Assembly (NCBI GenBank): GCA_950071955.1
Contig: CATMOC010000222.1
Coordinates: 1-6,500 of the forward strand
Length of the DNA: 6,500 bases
DNA from: an uncultured Mesorhizobium sp.
GTDB taxonomy: Bacteria; Pseudomonadota; Alphaproteobacteria; Rhizobiales; Rhizobiaceae
Direction of reading: 5' to 3'
Shown here: piece after piece, positions 1 through 5,056 of the stretch
Layout: every line of letters starts with the position of its first letter
Numbering within the stretch: the first letter of the stretch is position 1
Notes under the pieces: model-generated
The model's database searches: none
The model's input: the letters and a program-made list of their open reading frames with translations, nothing else
Told to the model about the DNA's origin: nothing
Translations under genes and position numbers: made by a program

Positions 1-1453
1 CACCTTCGCGCACCACCAGGATACGGTCGCAGATACCCAGATGCTCCGTCAGTTCGCTGGTGGTCAGCAGCACGGATCCGCCCGCGTCGGTGAAGTCCCG
101 AAGCAAACGGTAGATCTCGGCCTTCGCACCCACGTCAACACCGCGGGTGGGCTCCTCCACCAGCAGCAGATCGACACCCGAACTCATCCAGCGCCCGAAC
201 ATGACCTTCTGCTGGTTGCCACCGGAGAGAGAGGAGACTAGCTGGCGCGAGTCGCGCGCCCTAATGCGCATGGACTGCATCAGATTGCCGATGCTCTTGC
301 GGTCGATCACGGCAGCTCGGGCGAGCGGAATGGTGCGCAGATGACCGATGCCGATGTTCTGCTCGATGGTGAGCGTGAGGAAGAGGCCTTCGGATTTCCG
401 GTCTTCCGGGATGAAGCCGATCCCCTGGCGCGTGTTGCCGACGGCGGAAGACGACAACGGCACGGCCGCGCCGTCCTCACCGATCTTGCTGGCAACGCCA
501 TCCCCCGCGTGGTGGAGACCGGCGAGGGCGCGAACGATGTCACGCTGACCCTGGCCCTCGATACCCGCGAGACCGACGATCTCGCCGCGGCGGAGAGTGA
601 AGGACACCTCCGATCCGCCTACCCGCGCCCGGTAGTCCCGCACCGTCAGGAGATCGCCCTTCAGGCCGGCGCTGCGCGGCGGATACATCTGGCCCAGTTC
701 CCGGCCGACCATCAGCGACACGAGGGATTCACGCGACAACTCCGACGTCGGCCGCGTCTCGACATGGCGGCCGTCCTTGAGCACGGTGGTTACGTCGCAC
801 AGCCTGAATATCTCGTCGAGACGATGGCTGATGTAGAAGACCAGTTTGCCCGCGCGCTTCTGTTCGCCAATCAGGTGAACGAGCCTGTCCACGCCGGGTC
901 CGTCGAGCGCGGCCGTCGGTTCGTCGTAAATGACGATATCCGAGCGGGCGACGGAGGCCTTGGCGACCTCGACCATGTGTTGTTCGGAAACGCTGAGATC
1001 GCCGCAGGTCACGTCAGGATCGATTCCAAGGCCGATGTGCTCCAGCGCGGCGCTCGCCATGCGGCGCATGGCCTTGCGATCCATGATCCCGAACGCGCGC
1101 GGCTCGCGACCGAGGAACATGTTCTCGGCAACCGTGAGGTTGGGAAGAAGCGTAAGTTCCTGAAAGACGGTCGCGATACCCGCTTCGCGCGCCTGAGCCG
1201 CGCCCTGGAAGCGGATCGGAGCGCCGCTCAACCTGATTTCCCCCGCATCCGCCGACTGGACCCCGGCCAACAGCTTCATCAGCGTCGACTTGCCCGCGCC
1301 GTTTTCGCCCGTGACGGCGTGCACGGTACCCCCATGCCCTGCGAAAGTGACTTCTCGCAGGGCATGGATCGGGCCGAAGCTCTTCGAAACCTGACGGAAT
1401 TCGATGAGTGGCACGCGCTCCTTGGTTGCTGGAACGGGCACGCGGCCGGTCAT
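1..1453 (-). CDS. Sugar ABC transporter ATP-binding protein (RbsA/MglA type), 3' end outside window
   Basis: This is a double-ATPase subunit of a CUT2-type sugar importer, powering uptake from the cytoplasmic face of the inner membrane. The minus-strand reading gives 484 residues. Domain 1 has Walker A GENGAGKST (49-57), Q-loop Q98, a signature LSVSEQ (153-158), Walker B IVIYDEPT (173-180) and switch H210. Domain 2 has the degenerate Walker A usual for this family (GLAGIEGQGQRD, 294-305), PEDRK (349-353), signature LSGGNQQK (409-416) and a Walker B-like LLLVEEPTRGVD (429-440), where Glu433 replaces the usual Asp. Family members are about 500 residues, so only some 15-30 C-terminal residues should be missing past the left edge. 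The start is ATG at 1451-1453 with CGGAG 10 bases upstream. It begins 28 bases after the stop of the binding-protein gene, so the two are probably cotranscribed. The family is certain; the sugar is unknown. Confidence 0.95.
   Translation of the reverse strand, partial: MTGRVPVPATKERVPLIEFRQVSKSFGPIHALREVTFAGHGGTVHAVTGENGAGKSTLMKLLAGVQSADAGEIRLSGAPIRFQGAAQAREAGIATVFQELTLLPNLTVAENMFLGREPRAFGIMDRKAMRRMASAALEHIGLGIDPDVTCGDLSVSEQHMVEVAKASVARSDIVIYDEPTAALDGPGVDRLVHLIGEQKRAGKLVFYISHRLDEIFRLCDVTTVLKDGRHVETRPTSELSRESLVSLMVGRELGQMYPPRSAGLKGDLLTVRDYRARVGGSEVSFTLRRGEIVGLAGIEGQGQRDIVRALAGLHHAGDGVASKIGEDGAAVPLSSSAVGNTRQGIGFIPEDRKSEGLFLTLTIEQNIGIGHLRTIPLARAAVIDRKSIGNLMQSMRIRARDSRQLVSSLSGGNQQKVMFGRWMSSGVDLLLVEEPTRGVDVGAKAEIYRLLRDFTDAGGSVLLTTSELTEHLGICDRILVVREG
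1332..1367. repeat. Perfect 13-bp inverted repeat inside the ATPase gene
   Basis: The arms at 1332-1344 (CCATGCCCTGCGA) and 1355-1367 (TCGCAGGGCATGG) are perfect complements around a 10-base loop. They encode the stretch from about Ile29-His30 to Gly41, just before Walker A. A transcript could fold into a strong hairpin here, near the 5' end of the coding region. The function is unknown and it may be chance or codon constraint. Confidence 0.7.
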
Positions 1454-1481
1454 CGCGATCGCGCTCCGGACTAGAGGGACG

Positions 1482-2555
1482 TCAGCGCTTGAAGCTCTTT
1501 TCGATCTCGTCCGCGGGAAGCGTGGACGGGAACCAGTAGGCATCGTTGAGATCCGGACGATAGTAGTCGTCGAAGTTCTCGGCCGTGATCGGCTGGGGAT
1601 CGGAATAGTAGTAGCGGTTGACTTCCTTGCCTTCCAGCAGGGCCACTGCGGCGCGCAGTATGGCCGGACCCAGGCCCGGTGTGAAGATCGGGCCGACTGA
1701 ATCAGCACCGGCTTCCTTCCAGGCGCGCAGGAAGCCGTTGTTGGCCTCTCCGGTCATCGGCACGAGCGGGCTGCCAAGTTCATTGAACACGTCGAAGCAG
1801 GCACGTGTCATGTCGGCACCGGAGAACCAGATCCCGTCGACGGGCTGACCCGTTGCCACCAGGTTCTCGCATAGTTGCTTCGCCTTCGGATAGTTCCAGT
1901 CGCCGAAGACCTCCGCGCCGATCTTGATGTCGGTTCCTTCGATCGCCTCGCGGAAGCCGTTATAGCGCGCCGTCTCCTCCCCGGAACCGGCAATGCCTCG
2001 GAAGGCCCAGATCGTGCCCTTGCCGCCGAGACGATCCTTCAGGAATTCGCCGCCAGCGCGTCCGAAAGGCTCGCCGCCGCCGTAGACGTTGACCGTCGCG
2101 CCCGGCAGGTTCTCGAGCTTGGCGAAGACGACGACCGGAATTCCAGCCTTTACCGCCGCGTCGACCTGGGCCTTGACGAGATCGTCGGCGATGGGAAGCA
2201 CGAGGAGCGCATCCACCTTGTTCGTCAGCAGATCCTCGATATCGGAGACCTGCTTGGCGGGCTGCCATCCGGCATCCACGAAGCGAAACTCCTTTATCGA
2301 CGGGTTCTGCGCGGCTGCGTAGTTGATCTCCTGAATCGTCTGGACGATCCAGGTGTTGCCGGTACCCGGCCAGGACATGCCGATGACCCAGGGCGCATCC
2401 TTCTTGAACGTGTCGGCGGGTATCACCTGATCGGACTTTGCGGCCAGTATGTCGGGCGGGAGAAGCTCGACGCCCTGAGCCATACTCGCAATATTGGAAG
2501 ACAACAAAGCCACAGCAGCAACAGCGGTGGCACTCAAAAAGCGCTTCAGCGACAT
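1482..2555 (-). CDS. Sugar ABC transporter periplasmic substrate-binding protein (Peripla_BP_4 / RbsB-like)
   Basis: This is the solute receptor of the importer whose ATPase follows it. The protein has 357 residues. It opens with a Sec signal peptide: a Lys/Arg start (MSLKRF), a hydrophobic core (about 7-19) and a probable cleavage after Ser-Met-Ala26. The mature part shows the type I binding-protein pattern of ribose/xylose/AI-2 receptors: PWVIGMSWPGTGNTW (55-69), KQVSDIEDLLTNKVDALLVL (101-120), and AGIPVVVF (137-144), followed by a GGEPFGRAGGEFL stretch. The open frame extends up to an ATG at 2646-2648, but those 31 extra residues do not resemble a signal peptide. The internal ATG at 2553-2555 has GGAGG 8 bases upstream, so I place the start there. 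The stop is 28 bases before the ATPase gene. The ligand cannot be told from sequence; a sugar or sugar-like polyol is likely from the family. Confidence 0.93.
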   Translation of the reverse strand: MSLKRFLSATAVAAVALLSSNIASMAQGVELLPPDILAAKSDQVIPADTFKKDAPWVIGMSWPGTGNTWIVQTIQEINYAAAQNPSIKEFRFVDAGWQPAKQVSDIEDLLTNKVDALLVLPIADDLVKAQVDAAVKAGIPVVVFAKLENLPGATVNVYGGGEPFGRAGGEFLKDRLGGKGTIWAFRGIAGSGEETARYNGFREAIEGTDIKIGAEVFGDWNYPKAKQLCENLVATGQPVDGIWFSGADMTRACFDVFNELGSPLVPMTGEANNGFLRAWKEAGADSVGPIFTPGLGPAILRAAVALLEGKEVNRYYYSDPQPITAENFDDYYRPDLNDAYWFPSTLPADEIEKSFKR

Positions 2556-2563
2556 TCGATATT

Positions 2564-2568
2564 CCTCC
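2564..2568 (-). promoter_or_regulatory. Shine-Dalgarno site that fixes the binding-protein start
   Basis: GGAGG within GGGGAGGAAT on the minus strand lies 8 bases before the ATG at 2555. It supports the shorter, signal-peptide-bearing start over the upstream ATG at 2648, which lies within the candidate promoter. Confidence 0.85.
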
Positions 2569-2619
2569 CCAGGTCGCGCCGCACACTGGCGCGAAAGCCG
2601 ATGATTTCGACCTTGCACG

Positions 2620-2648
2620 AGCCTATGCGAGCATGAAAAGAACATCAA
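2620..2648 (-). promoter_or_regulatory. Candidate sigma-70 promoter for the sugar importer operon
   Basis: On the minus strand, TTGATG (2648-2643) and TAGGCT (2625-2620) are separated by 17 bases, giving a start of transcription near 2613 and a leader of about 58 bases. The -35 matches the consensus at 4 of 6 positions or better and the -10 is weak. This is pattern-based only. An 8-bp palindrome CATATATG (2689-2696) lies about 40 bases upstream and could be an operator half, but this is weak. Confidence 0.4.
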
Positions 2649-2875
2649 GCGAAAGCTGCGCGAAACTGCATGTCATCGGAATCGAATTCATATATGTGAA
2701 GAAGACACGAGGTGGAGCATTCTAGGAGGATATGCACGCAGATGGCCTGCCCCAATTGAGTGGTGTGGTTTCAGCCGAAGTAGGTGACCCATCCGCTGGC
2801 GGCAGCCAACGGCCCGCGAAAGGCGCGAATTGCGGGGCACAGCCGCGCCGATGCGATGCGCGAGGTATGTCGGCT

Positions 2876-2902
2876 TTCAGCACTGCGGTCACTAGTGCTG
2901 AA
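2876..2902. repeat. Perfect 9-bp inverted repeat in the intergenic region
   Basis: TTCAGCACT (2876-2884) and AGTGCTGAA (2894-2902) are perfect complements with a 9-base loop. The left arm overlaps GTCGGCTTTC (2869-2878), which is the exact reverse complement of the core GAAAGCCGAC of the two direct repeats at 3105 and 3248. This suggests a third, inverted and decayed relative of the same repeat. There is no U-run, so it is not a convincing terminator. Confidence 0.5.
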
Positions 2903-3069
2903 CGGCCGGATTGGGGCGCGTTGCCGTCGAAGTGCGGCGGCCAATCGAACGGCTGCTGTTCCGGCTACGCCCCCTTAAAGCCGTCGGACCGCAATCCACC
3001 CGACCCTGCCGTTGACTTTCGCCCCCAAGCTACACCTGCGAAATCATTTCCTACGGCAGTTCCAGGGCC

Positions 3070-3147
3070 GTCTGCTGACTGTCCGGCTCTGGCCCAAAAA
3101 CGGCGAAAGCCGACGTTCGGCCAACGACCCCGTGCCGGTGGTTTGGG
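3070..3147 (+). repeat. Diverged direct repeat, copy A
   Basis: This aligns without gaps to copy B at 3213-3290. I count 54 of 78 identical positions, with an exact core GAAAGCCGACGTTC (3105-3118), two differing bases, then CCAACGACCC (3121-3130). Just before the core is CGGCGAAAGCCG (3101-3112), which could form a 4-bp stem capped by a GAAA tetraloop. I do not recognise the repeat family. The similarity suggests an old duplication or two insertions of a dispersed intergenic repeat. Confidence 0.6.
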
Positions 3148-3212
3148 CTGCTCCGACCGCTGCCCGAAACCGGCCATTCGAAGGGCATCCGGATCTCGGC
3201 TCGAACGGGGCC

Positions 3213-3290
3213 GACTGCGAACTGTCCGCTACCGGCTGAGATACTGAGAAAGCCGACGTTCAACCAACGACCCTATCGTCGCCGCTTGGG
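3213..3290 (+). repeat. Diverged direct repeat, copy B
   Basis: This is the second copy of the 78-bp unit, offset 143 bases from copy A and about 69% identical by hand alignment. The core GAAAGCCGACGTTC is at 3248-3261 and CCAACGACCC at 3264-3273. The GAAA-capped mini-hairpin of copy A is lost here because CGGC is replaced by CTGA. Conservation of the core against more divergent flanks hints that the core is the meaningful part. Confidence 0.6.
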
Positions 3291-3372
3291 GTGCTACCGT
3301 CGCCGACCGAAGCTTTGCCGTTCGTTCGGCTCCCCAGGGACGGCAGAGCCGGGCCGCTAACCGGACCAGCAG

Positions 3373-3492
3373 CTACTGAGGCGAAGTCATCTTGGGGCGA
3401 CGCCTCTCGGCTTCGATGTTGCGAATGATCTGCGCAGCGAGTCCGACATGGAACACGGCGCTGGCCTCAGGCGTCGGGCGCGCCGCCGTTCG
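3373..3492 (-). pseudogene. Possible 3' remnant of an unrecognised gene
   Basis: Directly after the tautomerase/SnoaL stop, a different minus-strand frame reads 39 residues to a TAG at 3373-3375. It contains PEASAVFHVGLAAQIIRNI, which looks like an amphipathic helix of a real protein C-terminus, then a basic end (EAERRRPKM). No start codon or ribosome site sits in front of it: the frame enters from inside the preceding gene. I therefore read it as the leftover tail of a gene whose body was deleted, or as a tail lost by frameshift. I cannot name the family; the helix is only vaguely like C-termini of dehydrogenase-type enzymes. It may also be chance. Confidence 0.3.
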
Positions 3493-3493
3493 T

Positions 3494-4054
3494 CTACGTA
3501 GGCCCGCTCTCGGCGAGATCGTTCCACACCAACTGCCCGGTGAGCTTGCCGCCGTCGACCTCGAAGCGGTCGATGAATCGTTTGCCGAAAAACGGTGTTC
3601 CGTCCGGCCATTCGCCGCTGAGGGTACCGAAGCAGTAGACGATCATGCCGCCCTCGCCGAAGCACTCGTCGAAGGTAGTGTAGGTCTTCCGGACGAAGCG
3701 GTAGCGCTGGCGTCCGAAGGAGACGAGTTCCTCGAGCGCGGAAAAGCGGCGGTCGCCGGGAAACGTCATAGAGAAACCGTCGGCGAGGAAGCCGCGTGCG
3801 CGGTCGAGGTCGCGCGCTTCCATCGCAGCCAGAAAGGCGCGCACCGTCGCGGAGGGAGAGGGCAGCGGCATGCCCGGCGCGCGTGACACCCGGCCGCGCA
3901 TGTAACTCGTGGGTTGGACCTCCTCGATGACGACCGTGATGCCGTCCAGCGGCGCGTCGATGGTGACGCGCACCGCGTCGGTCAACCGCGTCGCGAGCGC
4001 GCGGCGGGTCTCGTGGTCATAGCCTTCGATCAGCGTCATCCGGATGACCGGCAT
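3494..4054 (-). CDS. Tautomerase family protein fused to a SnoaL/NTF2-like domain
   Basis: The product has 186 residues and no signal peptide, so it is probably cytoplasmic. Numbering from Pro1 after Met removal, residues 1-54 align along their length with 4-oxalocrotonate tautomerase: PVIRMTLIEG, then a helix, then DAPLDGITVVIEEV (32-45). The catalytic Pro1 is present, but positions 11 and 39, both Arg in classical 4-OT, are Tyr and Thr. Residue 50 is Tyr where 4-OT has Phe. A Pro/Ser-rich linker (about 60-67) leads to a SnoaL-like alpha+beta barrel domain (about 68-182), with FLAAMEARDLDRARGFLADG near its start and GKRFIDRFEVDGGKL near its end. I chose the ATG at 4052-4054 because it puts Pro at position 1 and has AAGGGGG 6 bases upstream; an in-frame ATG at 4085-4087 would bury the proline. 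It is divergent from the GntR gene. The substrate is unknown. Confidence 0.88.
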   Translation of the reverse strand: MPVIRMTLIEGYDHETRRALATRLTDAVRVTIDAPLDGITVVIEEVQPTSYMRGRVSRAPGMPLPSPSATVRAFLAAMEARDLDRARGFLADGFSMTFPGDRRFSALEELVSFGRQRYRFVRKTYTTFDECFGEGGMIVYCFGTLSGEWPDGTPFFGKRFIDRFEVDGGKLTGQLVWNDLAESGPT

Positions 4055-4060
4055 GTGTTT

Positions 4061-4067
4061 CCCCCTT
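4061..4067 (-). promoter_or_regulatory. Shine-Dalgarno site that fixes the tautomerase start
   Basis: AAGGGGG on the minus strand, 6 bases before the ATG at 4054. It supports the start that exposes the N-terminal catalytic proline. Confidence 0.75.
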
Positions 4068-4093
4068 CGCATGTGCGCTCCGCGCATCTTCGA

Positions 4094-4121
4094 TTGACAT
4101 AATGGTATATTGACATACCAT
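4094..4121 (+). promoter_or_regulatory. Candidate promoter of the GntR regulator gene
   Basis: A consensus -35 TTGACA (4094-4099) is followed after 16 bases by TACCAT (4116-4121), a 4-of-6 match to the -10. Transcription would start near 4128, giving a leader of about 22 bases. A second TTGACA (4110-4115) lies 16 bases downstream, but no good -10 follows it. The inverted repeat at 4100-4123 fills the spacer and -10, as expected for autorepression. Confidence 0.5.
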
Positions 4122-4123
4122 TA
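4100..4123. promoter_or_regulatory. Probable GntR-type operator between divergent genes
   Basis: TAATGGTAT (4100-4108) and ATACCATTA (4115-4123) form a perfect 9-bp inverted repeat with a 6-base centre (ATTGAC). It lies 27 bases before the regulator gene and overlaps candidate promoters in both directions. GntR/HutC regulators bind AT-containing dyads of this size, often next to their own gene, so this is the best operator in the window. The 9-mer ATTGACATA occurs twice at a 16-base offset (4093-4101, 4109-4117), so half-sites are partly reiterated. Confidence 0.7.
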
Positions 4124-4133
4124 GGCGCAACAA
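4104..4133 (-). promoter_or_regulatory. Candidate promoter of the tautomerase/SnoaL gene
   Basis: On the minus strand TTGTTG (4133-4128) and TATACC (4109-4104) are 18 bases apart, with a start near 4097 and a leader of about 43 bases. Both boxes are partial matches. The palindrome covers the -10, which would put this gene under the same regulator as the divergent one. Confidence 0.35.
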
Positions 4134-4149
4134 GCCATCGGAACGCGGA

Positions 4150-5022
4150 ATGAAAACAGGGACGAACAAGCCTTACGAGGCTCCGAAAACCGGCGGCGGC
4201 CAAGCAAGGCTCGACGCCAACAACCGCGTTCCGCTCTACCACCAGATCTTTCTCATCCTGCGCAACCGCATCTATGGCGGCACCCTTGCGCCGGGCGATA
4301 TCGTCGCCGGGGAGCAGGAACTCAGCCATGAATTCGACGTCTCGCGCATCACCGCCAAGCGCGCGCTTAACGAACTGGCCGACGCCGGCCTCGTGATCCG
4401 CGAGCGCGGGCGCGGCACACGCGTGGTCAAGCGTCCGCCGCCGCCGGCCGTCACCTCGTCGATCGAAGGCTGGCTGGAAAACATCTCGCTGATGGGCCTC
4501 GCGACCGAGGCCCGCGTACTCGATTTTGGCTATGTGCCGGCGAGCGAGGACATCGCCAGCGCACTCAGCCTGGCGCAGGGCATGGAGGTGCAGCGCGCGG
4601 TGCGTGTGCGCCTGCTCGACGCGCAGCCAATGTCCTATCTGGTGACTTATGTGCCGAGCGACATCGGCCGCAGTTTCGATGCCGACGACCTGAACGCCAT
4701 GCCTCTGCTTCATCTGCTCGAGCGCGCCGGCGTCAATGTTGCGTCCGCCCGGCAGAGCATATCGGCGACGATGGCCGACGCGGCGGTGGCAAGCGCGCTC
4801 TCGATCGCCACGGGCGCACCGCTGATTGAGGTGCGCCGCGTCGTGCGCGATGCCGCCGACCGGCCGGTGGAATATCTGCGCGTCCTCTACCGCCCCGATC
4901 TCTATCGCTTCGAAATGTCCATGCGCCGGGTCCGCGAGATGGACGGCATGCGGTGGACGACCCAGACATCATCCCCGGTCCCGGCCGGAGATGCTGATTC
5001 AAGAATAACCGGGGAACACTGA
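4150..5022 (+). CDS. GntR-family transcriptional regulator, HutC subfamily (wHTH + UTRA)
   Basis: This is a cytoplasmic DNA-binding regulator of 290 residues. A disordered N-terminus (1-26) leads to a GntR winged-helix domain (about 27-95): VPLYHQIFLILRNRIYGG, then the recognition region EFDVSRITAKRALNELADAG (61-80) and the wing GLVIRERGRGTRV. A proline run (PPPPA, 96-100) links it to a UTRA effector-binding domain (about 105-255), where PMSYLVTYVPSDIGR (160-174) and RPVEYLRVLYRPDLYRFEM (238-256) are typical of the family. The last 30 residues are unstructured in appearance. The ATG at 4150 has only a weak CGGAA ahead of it. The gene lies beside the operator-like dyad and 34 bases before the binding-protein gene, which it probably controls along with itself and the divergent tautomerase gene. 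The effector is unknown. Confidence 0.95.
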   Translation: MKTGTNKPYEAPKTGGGQARLDANNRVPLYHQIFLILRNRIYGGTLAPGDIVAGEQELSHEFDVSRITAKRALNELADAGLVIRERGRGTRVVKRPPPPAVTSSIEGWLENISLMGLATEARVLDFGYVPASEDIASALSLAQGMEVQRAVRVRLLDAQPMSYLVTYVPSDIGRSFDADDLNAMPLLHLLERAGVNVASARQSISATMADAAVASALSIATGAPLIEVRRVVRDAADRPVEYLRVLYRPDLYRFEMSMRRVREMDGMRWTTQTSSPVPAGDADSRITGEH

Positions 5023-5023
5023 A

Positions 5024-5038
5024 TCGACCGCCGGTCGA
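5024..5038. repeat. 15-bp palindrome between the regulator and binding-protein genes
   Basis: TCGACCG (5024-5030) and CGGTCGA (5032-5038) are perfect complements around one central base. It lies 1 base after the regulator stop and 7 bases before the GGAGG of the next gene. As RNA it could form a small 5-bp stem with a 5-base loop; as DNA it could be a protein site. Its sequence is unrelated to the operator at 4100-4123. Confidence 0.5.
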
Positions 5039-5056
5039 ACCAATTGGAGGTGAATT

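Larger units (their letters stand above)
2649..3372. other. Long intergenic stretch without a convincing gene
   Basis: About 720 bases lie between the importer promoter and the remnant tail at 3373. Several frames stay open here on both strands because of high GC. The longest begins at an ATG at 2732 with AGGAGG only 2 bases upstream. Its predicted product is rich in Pro, Arg, Ser and Cys, with no hydrophobic periodicity or recognisable domain, so I do not call it a gene. The region holds short inverted repeats and two copies of a diverged 78-bp unit, annotated separately. It is best described as repeat-bearing spacer DNA, possibly left by a decayed element. Confidence 0.6.

Noticed and set aside
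341..1474. 377-codon open frame on the plus strand
   Set aside because: It lies antisense to the ATPase gene, whose Walker, signature and switch motifs are all intact on the minus strand; long antisense frames are expected at this GC content.
1875..2636. 253-codon plus-strand frame
   Set aside because: It is a shadow of the sugar-binding-protein gene, with low-complexity composition and no ribosome site.
2646..2648. Upstream ATG as start of the sugar-binding protein
   Set aside because: It would put 31 non-hydrophobic residues before the signal peptide, lacks a good ribosome site, and lies in the -35 box of the candidate promoter.
2724..2758. Tiny frame from the ATG at 2742 with AGGAGG 12 bases upstream
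   Set aside because: It encodes only five residues (MACPN) before a stop; there is no support for a leader peptide because no gene follows on that strand nearby.
2732..3247. 171-codon plus-strand frame in the intergenic block, with AGGAGG just upstream
   Set aside because: The spacing from AGGAGG to ATG is only 2 bases, the predicted protein has no hydrophobic pattern or domain, and the frame crosses the repeat units.
3327..3351. CGGCTC/GAGCCG inverted repeat as a terminator for the tautomerase transcript
   Set aside because: The arms are only 6 bp with a 13-base loop and no T-run on the relevant strand; such matches are common by chance in this composition.
4036..4713. 225-codon minus-strand frame opposite the GntR gene
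   Set aside because: It runs through the divergent control region and antisense to an intact HTH/UTRA protein; the composition is His/Arg-rich as in shadow frames.
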